NCBI GenBank assembly: GCA_002432795.1
Contig: DJGU01000115.1
Coordinates: 1-17,843, forward strand
From: Anaerolineaceae bacterium UBA5838
GTDB taxonomy: Bacteria; Chloroflexota; Anaerolineae; Anaerolineales; Anaerolineaceae
Reading direction: 5' to 3'
DNA length: 17,843 bases
Shown: in pieces, positions 1 through 7,658 of the stretch
How the letters are laid out: each line of letters begins with the position of its first letter
Numbering within the stretch: position 1 is the stretch's first letter
The notes under the pieces: model-generated
Database searches by the model: none
The model's input: only the letters and a program-made list of their open reading frames with translations
What the model was told of the DNA's origin: nothing
Translations under genes and position numbers: made by a program

Positions 1-224
1 GCGAAGGCGACCCCAAAGCACAGACCCAACAGGATCCCGAGCAAAAGGGGAGTGAACTTGAGACGGACGGTATAAAAACCAAGCGCTCCAAGCGCAATAA
101 AACTGGCGCTGATCGCGAAGATCTCAGCCAGGGCCTGCGCGCCGTCCTTGCGGCGGTCGCCAAACCACAGCCACCACGCCAACCCCGGCAAGAGCAGAGC
201 CGCAAACGCCAAGCCTATCCGCAC
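1..224 (-). CDS. Integral membrane protein, N-terminal part (runs off the window)
   Basis: A minus-strand frame opens at a GTG at 222-224 and stays open to the window edge, giving 74 residues. The visible part begins MRIGLAFAALLLPGLAWW and contains about three hydrophobic segments separated by a short charged loop (FGDRRKDGAQ). The GTG is preceded by GGGAGGGG at a good distance. It overlaps the 3' end of folK by 10 bases, so the two are very probably translationally coupled in one operon with the dehydrogenase-like gene. The Leu-Pro-Gly first helix and repeated helices recall polytopic glycosyltransferase or O-antigen-ligase type proteins of Chloroflexota, but no catalytic motif is inside the window. 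The function is therefore unknown. Coding status is likely; the start is the best available. Confidence 0.65.
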   Translation of the reverse strand, partial: MRIGLAFAALLLPGLAWWLWFGDRRKDGAQALAEIFAISASFIALGALGFYTVRLKFTPLLLGILLGLCFGVAF

Positions 225-694
225 TTCTGCACCCCTCCCAAGTCTGGTAGAGCTGCAAGCAATTGAGCGATGGTCTGTTTTTTTTGCGGATGCACAAAGT
301 CCGGCGCGATCTCTGCCATTGGCACCAATACAAAAGCACGCTCCGTCAAACGCGGATGCGGCACCTGCAGGCTGGAAGTCTGGATGATCCTGTTGCCATA
401 AAATAGGATGTCCAGGTCGATCAATCTCGGACCGTAGCGGAAGTTTGCCTGCCGTCCCAATTCATTTTCTGTGTGTTTGAGAAAATCCAACAGGTTCAAC
501 GAGCTCAAAGTAGTATGAGCTTCAATCACCTGGTTGAGGAAGGCAGGCTGGTCCAGATATCCCCAGGGGGCGGTCTGGTAGACGGAGGACTCTCTGAGGA
601 TCTCCAATCTTTGACCCAAAACCGCACGCGCCTCCTCAAGGTTGCGCTGACGGTCACCCAGATTGGTGCCTACGCCGAGAAAAACGCGGATCAT
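215..694 (-). CDS. folK: 2-amino-4-hydroxy-6-hydroxymethyldihydropteridine diphosphokinase (HPPK)
   Basis: This 159-residue protein should transfer pyrophosphate from ATP to 6-hydroxymethyl-7,8-dihydropterin, the step before dihydropteroate synthase in cytoplasmic folate synthesis. Family signatures are complete: the N-terminal FLGVGTNLGDR (5-15), YQTAPWG (39-45), QPAFLNQV (49-56), and the hallmark RYGPRLIDLDIL (86-97), where D93 and D95 match the two metal-binding aspartates. PHPRLTERAFVLVPMAEIAP follows, as in other HPPKs. Length is normal for a stand-alone FolK. Its ATG overlaps the stop of the upstream dehydrogenase-like gene by 4 bases (ATGA), with GGAGGG about 10 bases before it inside that gene. 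The downstream membrane protein overlaps its 3' end. No folB or folP is visible, so the folate genes must be scattered. Confidence 0.95.
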   Translation of the reverse strand: MIRVFLGVGTNLGDRQRNLEEARAVLGQRLEILRESSVYQTAPWGYLDQPAFLNQVIEAHTTLSSLNLLDFLKHTENELGRQANFRYGPRLIDLDILFYGNRIIQTSSLQVPHPRLTERAFVLVPMAEIAPDFVHPQKKQTIAQLLAALPDLGGVQKCG

Positions 695-1725
695 GCCTGT
701 TCACCCTCCAGATCGATCAGATCTGCAAGCATGCCGTAGGCAGTGGTCTTTGGGCTGGGGTTTGATTCGAGCACTCCCAGTCCGGGCAGCACGTCGAGTT
801 CAAAGTTCACAAAAGATGATGTGCCGCCCACGCTGTACAAGGGCGATTCTGGCCCAACCCGCTCGGGTCGTACCCGGGCAACGAAGTCCCCATCCTGCCA
901 GTAAGCCTTGCAGACCAGCTTCCAGCGTTCGCCAGCCGCTTCTGCCTCGGCAATCATTTCCCTGGTAATGCCGCGGATACCTTCCCGGTCGACTTCCACG
1001 GGCGTGAGGGGATGATCCATCAGCACGGTAGCCAGGGCTGCCACTTTGATTGACGCGTCCCAGCCGTCCACATCGTTGCTGGGGTCGGTCTCGGTGATGC
1101 CGATGGAGGCCCCATAGGCGATGGCTTCTTCGAGGCTCTCGCCCTGCCCCATGCGTTCGAGCAAGAGATTAGTGCAGGAATTGAGGATGCCGCTGAAACC
1201 CAGCAGACGGGCGCCTCGCAGTGGGTGGCGGAAGAGCGAAAAGATCGGCGCACCGTCCATCACAGCTGACTCGAAGCGAAAACCAAGCCTCTGCCTGGCA
1301 GCAAGTTCTTTGAGCTCGCGGTAGCCATAAACCACGGGGCCCTTGTTGGCGGTGATAACATGCATGCCGTGCTCGAGGGCATGGCGAAGATGGCTTAGCG
1401 CCGGTTGCCCGCTGATGGGGTTGACGGGTGTGGTTTCAAACATCACGTCTGCCGGGCAGGATTGGATGAACTCCAAGGTATCCCCAGAAAAGCTGAAGGT
1501 GTCAAGCTCGGTGAGGGGACGCCCCTGGCTAATATTCGACAAAGCCTGCTCCAGGTTAATGCCTGCCGGATTGATGCACGAGGCATGCCGGCCGGTCATG
1601 ATGCCGGTGACCACGGGCGTGATGCCGTATTCTGTTTCCAGCTCCAGCTGTTTTTCGATCAACAAACGGGCAAAAGCCTGCCCAACGTTTCCAAATCCTA
1701 CCAGTGCTAAACGAATTTCTCTCAT
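691..1725 (-). CDS. Homoserine dehydrogenase family protein (no ACT domain)
   Basis: The 344-residue product has an N-terminal NAD(P)-binding Rossmann motif (VGFGNVGQ, 9-16), the central ITANKGP motif with K128, and the homoserine dehydrogenase catalytic segment ITETDPSNDVDGWDASIK. In that segment D223 and K227 keep the four-residue spacing of the catalytic Asp/Lys pair. It should interconvert aspartate semialdehyde and homoserine in the threonine/methionine branch. It differs from typical Hom proteins in having FSGILNSCTN where GILNGTTN is usual, and it lacks the C-terminal ACT domain, so allosteric control by threonine is not expected from this chain. A related side role in an amino-acid or keto-acid pathway cannot be excluded. 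The start at 1725 is chosen because AAAGGTG lies just upstream; an ATG 45 bases earlier would sit inside the predicted -10 box. First gene of an operon with folK. Confidence 0.85.
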   Translation of the reverse strand: MREIRLALVGFGNVGQAFARLLIEKQLELETEYGITPVVTGIMTGRHASCINPAGINLEQALSNISQGRPLTELDTFSFSGDTLEFIQSCPADVMFETTPVNPISGQPALSHLRHALEHGMHVITANKGPVVYGYRELKELAARQRLGFRFESAVMDGAPIFSLFRHPLRGARLLGFSGILNSCTNLLLERMGQGESLEEAIAYGASIGITETDPSNDVDGWDASIKVAALATVLMDHPLTPVEVDREGIRGITREMIAEAEAAGERWKLVCKAYWQDGDFVARVRPERVGPESPLYSVGGTSSFVNFELDVLPGLGVLESNPSPKTTAYGMLADLIDLEGEQA

Positions 1726-1753
1726 GTTACACCTTTGATTGTTTTGAATTTCA

Positions 1754-1759
1754 ATTATA
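1754..1759 (-). promoter_or_regulatory. Probable -10 box for the dehydrogenase-folK operon
   Basis: A perfect TATAAT lies on the minus strand 28 bases before the chosen ATG at 1725. This would give a short leader that contains the AAAGGTG ribosome site. No convincing TTGACA-like -35 box is visible at 16-18 bases, so this is a tentative call based on the -10 box and its position. Confidence 0.35.
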
Positions 1760-1936
1760 GCCAATTCCAATCCGCGCGTTTGTCTTTGCGGATGGCTCTT
1801 TATTGTTTAGCCAGCCGTGTTCTGTTTTTGCTATTGGGGCAGGAAGGTAACGCAAAACCTCAGCAAGAATATTTACAAAAGAACATTTGAACTACCATGA
1901 TGCTGCCCTGCAGTCTCACTTTACCCTTCCCAAAAT

Positions 1937-1954
1937 GCGAAAATAAATTTTCGC
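1937..1954. repeat. Perfect 18-base palindrome with 8-base arms
   Basis: GCGAAAAT and ATTTTCGC flank two central bases. As RNA from the minus strand it would fold as a 7-bp stem with a 4-base loop followed by ATTTT, a weak terminator about 175 bases after dnaE. As DNA it looks like a dimeric regulator operator about 200 bases upstream of the dehydrogenase-like gene. The sequence alone does not decide between these. Confidence 0.45.
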
Positions 1955-2128
1955 CAATATTGAATCAAAAATTCTGGTCAGGATTTGTGACCCCAGTTGC
2001 TGAAGCAGAAGACGCTGCCGCTGGCTATCTTTGGCTCCAGAGGGTCTGATCTGCTTTGATTTGCCATTTCAGGTCCCAAGAGCGCCAGTCTGCGCAGTAT
2101 TTTTGCGGGTTGGAAAACAAATTAATGC

Positions 2129-5100
2129 TCAGTCATCCTGGATTTCAAACCTTTCTTTGCGAATGGAGAAACTGTCCTTCTCCAGAAATCCCTTCAGCTG
2201 GTCCAGCAGATGTTGGCTGATTTGCACGCTTTCATTTGGGAAGACATACTCGCGCCACCTTCCCTCAGCAAAAAACTGAAAAGCAAACTGGTCTTCGCCC
2301 GGATGAGACCCCAGCCAACCGTGCAGATGGTGGATTTTACGGGTGATGCGTTCCGGAGCTTCATCCTTGGCAATCTGCACCACTAACACCCGCCTTTCAA
2401 CCACGCGCACTTCCTTAAGCGCTGGTGTGTGGTTTGCTGAAGATGGCGTTGGAGCCGCCGTTTGCGCTGTGGTTTCGGGGATGTGATGCGTGATCTTAGC
2501 TTCAAGATGGGGGGCATCTTGAGGCGTTTCGGGTTCTTCAACCAAAAATATTTCTGCTGGTGGTTCCTGGTCCAAATCCAAGCTGTCACCCCAAGGTTCA
2601 TCTTCCGGCTCGTCGAACTCTTCAAGTGGTTCCAGCTCCTCTTCGAGATCCGGTTCCCCAGCTTCACCAACGCGATAACGCGACAAGAGCCGGATATCGG
2701 GCAGGTAGTTTTCGAGTAAACGCTCGTATTGTTTACCGCTATTTTGGTTAAATAGCTCTCCGACGGCTTCATCCACTCCGATACGCCTGACATTATCAAC
2801 CAGAACAGAAGTTCCGCGTTCCTGATGCTGCAGCTTGCCCTCCACCACGAGCAAACTACCCAGTTCCACCATGCGGTTGTCGCGTTCCCACACCGAGGGG
2901 AACATAACCAGGTCCACTTCGCCAAACTGATCCTCAAGGGTGACAAAAGCCATGTTCTGATTCTTTTTCGTCAGGAAAGGCTGTACGCGTTTTACCAACC
3001 CGCCGATCGCAATCTTGCTGTTAGTCTCGACCTCAGCCAGTTGATTTGAGCTGTGGCTGATCTTATCGGCGATCTGGTTCATGTAAGAACTCAATGGATG
3101 GTCGGAAACATAGAGCCCAAGTAGTTCTTTCTCCCAACCAAGTTGCTCATTGCTATCCACATGCACATTGCTGGGCAGGATCAGATGGGGCAAAGCTATC
3201 GTTCCGGCGCCAAACAGGTCGAGCTGACCCATTTCAATTGCCTTCATATTGCTGACAGAGACGTTAACCATCTGGTCAATTGAGCGAAGCAGTGCTTTTC
3301 GTGGACCAAAGGAGTCCAAGGCGCCCACCTTGATCAGGCATTCCAGGGGACGTTTGCCCACCTGGCGCAGGTCAACCCGCCTGATGAAGTCGTTCAGATC
3401 CGAAAAAGCCTGGTGGCCACGAGCCTGGATGATCGTTTCCACCGATCCCTGACCCACATTTTTAACCGCGCCAAGCCCGAAACGAATACTGGCTTTGCCT
3501 TCGGTTTGCTCCTCAATGGTGAAATCATAGCCGCTGTGATTCACATCCGGCGGCAGTACTTCAATGCCCATGTTGTGGCATTCCGAAACATACGTGGAGC
3601 ATTTATCGTTGTCGTTTTTCCACGCGGAGAGCAATGCCGTCATATACTCAACCGGATAGTGAACCTTGAGGTATCCGGTTTTGATCGCGATCATGCCATA
3701 GTTGGTGGCATGGCTTTTGTTAAAGCCGTAATGCGCGAAAGCTTCCCAGTGGGCAAAGATTTCTTCGGCGGTTTTTCGCTCAATGCCGTTCTTGACCGCG
3801 CCTTTAAGGAACTTTTCGCGGTGTTTTTTGACTTCTTTAACCTTCTTTTTCGAGATGGCGGAGCGCAAGTCATCCGATTCGCCCGGGCTGTAACCCGCCA
3901 GCTGCATGGCGGCGATCATGATCTGTTCCTGGTAAACCGCATGCCCGTAAGTCTCGCGCAGGATAGGTTCCAGTTTTTCGTGCTGATAGACCACCGGCTT
4001 CTCACCGTGCATGTTGGCGATATATTCAGGGATGCTTTCCATCGGACCCGGTCTAAAAAGCGCAACCATGGCAATCACATGATGGATCGTTTTGGGCTGC
4101 ATCTGCACCAGGTAGCGGGTCATGCCGTTGCCTTCCAGTTGGAAAAGACCGACTGTGTGACCTTCGCTGATGAATTGATAAACTTCAGGATCATCTATGG
4201 GGATGCTGCCGAGAGTAAGTTGAATGCCGTGACGCTGGGCTATATACTCGCAGGCTTTGGACATGATCGTAAGCGTTACAAGGCCCAGGAAATCGACTTT
4301 GAGCAAGCCGAGGTAGTTGATGCCGTCCATGTCATACTGCGCCACGGATTTGATGGGCAGCTCAACGCCGCTGCTTGTCGGTCGGTGCAGCGGGAGATAT
4401 TCTGTCAGCGGTTGATCGCTGATGATCACCCCAGCAGCGTGTGTGCCCACGTTGCGCAGGCTTCCTTCCATCCTTCCAGCAGTATCCAACAGCGTTTTCA
4501 TCTGGTCAGAGGATTCATACACTGCCCGCAATTCGGGGGAAGATTTGAGCGATTCCTTAATGGGCACGTTTTTGCCCTGCACCGGACCCGGAACCAGCTT
4601 GGCGACCCGGTCCACGTCCGCCAGCGGGATAGCCATCACCCGCCCCACATCGCGCACAGCGCCGCGGGCTGCCATGGTGCCGAAGGTGATGATCTGAGCC
4701 ACACGATCGGCGCCATATTTTTGATTGCAGTATTCCATCACCTCAGCGCGGCGATCGTCCTGGTAATCGAGGTCGATATCCGGCATGGTGACGCGATCCG
4801 GGTTCAGGAAGCGCTCAAACAGCAGGGCATGGCTGAGCGGCTCTACGGAAGTGATATCCAACGCGAACGCCACCAGTGAGCCGTTGCCTGATCCGCGCAC
4901 GTTGTACCAGATCTTTTTCTCGCGGGAGAAGCGGCACAAATCCCACACTATCAGGAAGTACTCCGCAAAACCCATCTGATTTATGACTTTTAGCTCATAA
5001 TCCAGGCGCTTTTGAAATTCCTCGCTGTCCGCCTGATCCGGGACGTTGCGCCTTAGACCCTCCTGGCAAAGCTCGCGCAGGAAGCTGGAGGCGGTCTGGC

Positions 5101-5968
5101 CGTCTGGCACCTCAAACTGGGGCAAATGATAGCCCTTGCGCGTCAGATCCACGTTACATCTTTCGGCAATTTCGAGGGTGTTGTTGATGGCTTCGGGCAC
5201 CTGGGAGAAAAGATTTTGCATCTCTTCGGGGCTGCGCAGGTAGTAGGTGTCGTTGTTCATGCGCATGCGGTTGCGATCGCTGAGCAATTTTCCGGTCTGG
5301 ACGCAAAGTAGGATATCCTGCAGTTCGGCTTCATCACGCCGTACATAGTGCACATCATTGGTCGCCACTAAGTGGGCGCCTGTTTTTTGCGAAAGCTCAA
5401 TCAATCCGCGGTTGACGCGATAGAGTTCGGAAATATCGTGATCTTGCAGCTCAAGATAAAACCGGTCCTTGCCAAATACTTCAAGATACCAAGCAAGGCT
5501 GCGTTCAGCACGCTCCGGGTCGTTATCCAGCAGAGCACGGGGAAGCTCTCCGGACAGGCAGGCGGAGGAGGCAATCAGCCCCTCAGAATGAGCGGCAAGG
5601 TAAGGTTTGTCGATGCGGGGGTGGTAATAGAAGCCCTCAAGCTGCGAAGCTGACGCAATTGAAAGCAGATTACGGTAGCCAGTCATGTTCTCAGCCAGGA
5701 GAACGAGGTGAGAGGAATATTTATCGCGCGAGACGTCCTTATCGTGCATGCTGCGCGGAGCAAGGTACGTCTCGAGCCCGATGATCGGTTTGATGCCTTC
5801 AGCGGTAGCTGCCTGGAAAAAATCGAGCGTGCCAAACATGGTACCGTGGTCGGTAAGGGCGAGGGCGGGCATGCCCAGTTCTTTGGCGCGTTTGACTAAT
5901 GCCGACGGGCTGCCAAAGCCGTCGAGCACGGAGTAAGCAGAGTGAACGTGAAGATGCACAAATGACAT
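2129..5968 (-). CDS. dnaE: DNA polymerase III subunit alpha
   Basis: This 1279-residue protein is the replicative polymerase catalytic subunit. The N-terminal PHP domain begins FVHLHVHSAYSVLDG with H7, H9, D40 and H41, and further on TNDVHY, so the metal-site residues look intact (active-type PHP). The palm motif PDIDLDYQDD lies at 396-405 (catalytic D397 and D399), and the third aspartate is in KVDFLGL (D559). An internal clamp-binding motif QLDLF is at 915-919. An OB fold follows from about 985 (IAIGGLVKRVQPFLTKKNQN). Then comes an unusually acidic linker at roughly 1103-1185 and a conserved-looking C-terminal tail. It is about 120 residues longer than E. coli DnaE, mainly from linker and tail. 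No frameshift or intein is seen. The ATG at 5968 gives the canonical family N terminus; its ribosome site is weak (GGGAT). It stands alone between gaps. Confidence 0.97.
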   Translation of the reverse strand: MSFVHLHVHSAYSVLDGFGSPSALVKRAKELGMPALALTDHGTMFGTLDFFQAATAEGIKPIIGLETYLAPRSMHDKDVSRDKYSSHLVLLAENMTGYRNLLSIASASQLEGFYYHPRIDKPYLAAHSEGLIASSACLSGELPRALLDNDPERAERSLAWYLEVFGKDRFYLELQDHDISELYRVNRGLIELSQKTGAHLVATNDVHYVRRDEAELQDILLCVQTGKLLSDRNRMRMNNDTYYLRSPEEMQNLFSQVPEAINNTLEIAERCNVDLTRKGYHLPQFEVPDGQTASSFLRELCQEGLRRNVPDQADSEEFQKRLDYELKVINQMGFAEYFLIVWDLCRFSREKKIWYNVRGSGNGSLVAFALDITSVEPLSHALLFERFLNPDRVTMPDIDLDYQDDRRAEVMEYCNQKYGADRVAQIITFGTMAARGAVRDVGRVMAIPLADVDRVAKLVPGPVQGKNVPIKESLKSSPELRAVYESSDQMKTLLDTAGRMEGSLRNVGTHAAGVIISDQPLTEYLPLHRPTSSGVELPIKSVAQYDMDGINYLGLLKVDFLGLVTLTIMSKACEYIAQRHGIQLTLGSIPIDDPEVYQFISEGHTVGLFQLEGNGMTRYLVQMQPKTIHHVIAMVALFRPGPMESIPEYIANMHGEKPVVYQHEKLEPILRETYGHAVYQEQIMIAAMQLAGYSPGESDDLRSAISKKKVKEVKKHREKFLKGAVKNGIERKTAEEIFAHWEAFAHYGFNKSHATNYGMIAIKTGYLKVHYPVEYMTALLSAWKNDNDKCSTYVSECHNMGIEVLPPDVNHSGYDFTIEEQTEGKASIRFGLGAVKNVGQGSVETIIQARGHQAFSDLNDFIRRVDLRQVGKRPLECLIKVGALDSFGPRKALLRSIDQMVNVSVSNMKAIEMGQLDLFGAGTIALPHLILPSNVHVDSNEQLGWEKELLGLYVSDHPLSSYMNQIADKISHSSNQLAEVETNSKIAIGGLVKRVQPFLTKKNQNMAFVTLEDQFGEVDLVMFPSVWERDNRMVELGSLLVVEGKLQHQERGTSVLVDNVRRIGVDEAVGELFNQNSGKQYERLLENYLPDIRLLSRYRVGEAGEPDLEEELEPLEEFDEPEDEPWGDSLDLDQEPPAEIFLVEEPETPQDAPHLEAKITHHIPETTAQTAAPTPSSANHTPALKEVRVVERRVLVVQIAKDEAPERITRKIHHLHGWLGSHPGEDQFAFQFFAEGRWREYVFPNESVQISQHLLDQLKGFLEKDSFSIRKERFEIQDD

Positions 5969-6008
5969 TTTGTTATCCCGGGCGCGTCAAAACACCGTGT
6001 GGAATATG

Positions 6009-6017
6009 AGTATAGCA
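6009..6017 (-). promoter_or_regulatory. Possible extended -10 promoter of dnaE
   Basis: On the minus strand TGCTATACT (extended -10, TGn followed by TATACT) lies about 40 bases before the dnaE ATG in the 94-base gap. No good -35 box is present, which fits an extended -10 promoter. Tentative. Confidence 0.35.
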
Positions 6018-6062
6018 CAGCGATTTGGCTGACTGGGGAAATTTTAAAGATTTAAGATTGCT

Positions 6063-7085
6063 TTACTCTATAGATTCAAAAGCAGGGGGGTTGAATGACG
6101 AGTAAACTGGATGACCCTGAAACTCGCGCAGGTCCGCCGGCTCGGGAAGGCGCGCCTGATCCCGCTGGTTGATCATTGTTTCTTCTGCCACCTGACGATT
6201 AGCACGCATGGAATCTCCCAGGAAACCAAACATGATCAATGTGATACCTGCTGAAAGCAGCGTGCCGCCAATGGAAACCGACTGGATGTAACGCGAGCCA
6301 AGGTCGAGGAAGAGATAGCCGACCAGAAAGCGCCCCAAAAGGATCAAGCCTGCCAATAGGAACAGTGACCCCGTGCTGACGAAAGTGCGCAGGGGCTGGT
6401 AGAGCACGTATGAACGAATGATCGCGCCGCCCTGCCGCCAGATAAAGTTGAAAATGCCTTTATGCAGGCGCGACTCACGCAGGGCAGGGTTGGTGCGAAT
6501 GGGCACGTTTACCAGTTTCATTTGCCCTTTGCCAGCTTGCACGAGCGTTTCAAGGGTGTAGGAGTAGGGGTTGTAAACCTGCAGGCGCAGGGCGGCATAG
6601 CGCGAGAATGCCCTGAAACCACTGACCGCGTCCGGCACATCAGTTTTCGAGACCCGGCGCATAATCGAACTTCCAAGATGCTCCATCATTCGCTTGCTTT
6701 TGGTAAAGTGTTCGTTAGCCAGCGTCTGACGGTCGCCAATGACCATGTCTGCCTGGTCGGCAAGGATGGGGGCGATCAGCTTGCTGATTTCGCTGCCTGG
6801 GTACTGGTTGTCCGCGTCGGTGTTGACGATGATGTCCGCCCCAAGCGCGAGCGCGAATTGCACACCGCTGATGAAAGCCCGCGAGAGACCGCGATTGCGG
6901 CGGTGCCTCAGGACGTAGTCCGCGCCGCTTTCCAGCGCTACCTGGGAAGTGTTGTCCGTGGAACCGTCATCTATCACCAGTATTATCACTTCGTCAACCC
7001 CAGGGAATTGCCGCGGGATATCAGAAATCATCACAGGCAAATGCCCGGCTTCGTTGTAGGCAGGGATCTGGACGACGAGTTTCAT
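6063..7085 (-). CDS. Membrane-anchored family 2 glycosyltransferase (dolichyl-phosphate sugar synthase-like)
   Basis: The 340-residue protein has a GT-A fold: IPAYNEAGHLP (7-17), VIDDGSTDNT (37-46) and NTDADNQYP (88-96), where D90 and D92 form the metal-binding DxD. NPYSYTLETLVQAG and the amphipathic segment before two C-terminal hydrophobic helices follow the polyprenyl-phosphate mannose/glucose synthase plan. It probably transfers a sugar from a nucleotide sugar to undecaprenyl phosphate or another lipid at the inner face of the membrane. The frame stays open upstream to 7397, but that extension is translation of a repeat, so MKLVVQ at 7085 is chosen. There is no clear ribosome site. TACAAT lies 8 bases before the ATG, suggesting a leaderless or near-leaderless mRNA. 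No partner genes adjoin it. Confidence 0.9.
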   Translation of the reverse strand: MKLVVQIPAYNEAGHLPVMISDIPRQFPGVDEVIILVIDDGSTDNTSQVALESGADYVLRHRRNRGLSRAFISGVQFALALGADIIVNTDADNQYPGSEISKLIAPILADQADMVIGDRQTLANEHFTKSKRMMEHLGSSIMRRVSKTDVPDAVSGFRAFSRYAALRLQVYNPYSYTLETLVQAGKGQMKLVNVPIRTNPALRESRLHKGIFNFIWRQGGAIIRSYVLYQPLRTFVSTGSLFLLAGLILLGRFLVGYLFLDLGSRYIQSVSIGGTLLSAGITLIMFGFLGDSMRANRQVAEETMINQRDQARLPEPADLREFQGHPVYSSFNPPAFESIE

Positions 7086-7160
7086 GATTATCAATTGTAC
7101 GATAGATTTCGTAGGATGAACGGGCGTTTTCAATCGGTTTTTTTCGTAGGGAACGCGGCC

Positions 7161-7220
7161 TCGCCATATAACTGTCATCGCGAGCGAAGCAGCCTGTGCC
7201 CGCGAAGCAGGGTATGGCGA
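7161..7220. repeat. Dispersed-repeat-like element bounded by an 8-base inverted repeat
   Basis: TCGCCATA (7161-7168) and TATGGCGA (7213-7220) are perfect inverted arms. Between them GCGAAGCAG occurs twice (7184-7192 and 7202-7210) next to GTCATCGCGAGC. From memory, this resembles the common bacterial dispersed repeat of the GTCATTGCGAGCGAAGC...GCAATCTC type. A relative of its right part, GCCATGCCCTG at 7325-7335, is the inverse of 7208-7218 with one mismatch. Confidence 0.55.
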
Positions 7221-7432
7221 TCTCTCCTTTTTGTGTCGACCCAACAGCAAAAGGATTTCGCAGGCAGGGTCATCGGGCTCAAAGAATATGCGATTTCCAG
7301 CCCGCAATGTCCACAGCGAACGCAGCCATGCCCTGGTAGCGAAGCGGATAGGGTGTCCCGTTCCGTGTGTAGGCAGGCTGCATATTTTGCGTCTCACAAC
7401 ACCTTGTCAACCAGGTTTTTCGTAGGGCGAGC

Positions 7433-7481
7433 TTGGAAGCACTACAACCATAAATAGTATGTGGCCTCTCCGTGCTTCCAA
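7433..7481. repeat. 10-base inverted repeat
   Basis: TTGGAAGCAC (7433-7442) pairs perfectly with GTGCTTCCAA (7472-7481) across a 29-base spacer. It is the first of three adjacent inverted repeats and overlaps the left arm of the next by two to three bases, suggesting a composite small repeat. Confidence 0.5.
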
Positions 7482-7523
7482 TCCGCCGTACATAATCCCG
7501 CAAACAATCCGCACGGCGGATTG
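7479..7523. repeat. 11-base inverted repeat with an alternative inner hairpin
   Basis: CAATCCGCCGT (7479-7489) pairs perfectly with ACGGCGGATTG (7513-7523). The right arm can instead pair locally: CAATCCGC (7505-7512), loop ACG, GCGGATTG (7516-7523). Two mutually exclusive foldings share one arm. Confidence 0.5.
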
Positions 7524-7570
7524 AGGACGGTCAAACGTTTACTTTCACATCGTCCACATCGTCCTCAATC
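7519..7570. repeat. 11-base inverted repeat enclosing a tandem 9-mer
   Basis: GATTGAGGACG (7519-7529) pairs perfectly with CGTCCTCAATC (7560-7570). Inside and overlapping the right arm, CACATCGTC is repeated in tandem at 7546-7554 and 7555-7563. This arm overlaps the previous repeat's right arm by five bases. Confidence 0.5.
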
Positions 7571-7643
7571 TCGCCCACAATGATCCCCTCCGCCTTGCAT
7601 CTTCTTCGTTAACTGGGCGCTCAAGACTGCCTTCCCAAATTTA

Positions 7644-7652
7644 TGGTATATA
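7644..7652 (+). promoter_or_regulatory. Possible extended -10 promoter giving a leaderless CAP-LysM mRNA
   Basis: TGGTATATA (extended -10) ends six bases before the ATG at 7659, so transcription would begin at or next to the A of the start codon. No Shine-Dalgarno sequence is present, which agrees with a leaderless transcript. No -35 box is evident. Confidence 0.35.
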
Positions 7653-7658
7653 AAACAC

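Larger units (their letters stand above)
1726..2128. other. Non-coding gap between dnaE and the dehydrogenase-like gene
   Basis: This 403-base stretch separates the 3' end of dnaE from the 5' end of the next minus-strand gene. I see no credible coding frame, tRNA or known riboswitch core. It holds the -10 box at 1754-1759 and one perfect inverted repeat at 1937-1954. Short frames in it have no ribosome site and no recognisable protein sequence. Confidence 0.5.
7086..7658. other. Repeat-rich non-coding interval
   Basis: These 573 bases lie between two divergently transcribed genes and contain no believable gene. They are packed with degenerate repeats: three copies of TTTCGTAGG (7107-7115, 7142-7150, 7418-7426), a GTCATCGCGAGCGAAGC element near 7173, and a chain of inverted repeats at 7433-7570. 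Frames through it give low-complexity peptides of the kind produced by translating dispersed repeats. The outer edges supply the promoters of the two flanking genes. Confidence 0.6.

Noticed and set aside
3413..4879. Open plus-strand frame of 488 codons antisense to dnaE
   Set aside because: It is a mirror of the strongly conserved dnaE coding frame; its translation shows no domain, is rich in His/Arg/Phe as expected for a shadow, and lacks a ribosome site.
7086..7397. N-terminal extension of the glycosyltransferase by 104 codons
   Set aside because: The extra residues are translation of dispersed-repeat sequence, while MKLVVQIPAYNE at 7085 is the normal family N terminus.
6462..7457. Plus-strand open frame of 331 codons across the glycosyltransferase and the repeat region
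   Set aside because: It is antisense to the clear GT2 frame and continues into repeat DNA; no recognisable protein features.
7433..7570. CRISPR array or tRNA gene in the repeat-rich gap
   Set aside because: The repeats are inverted pairs of different sequence with no regular spacer unit, and no cloverleaf with a T-arm consensus can be drawn.
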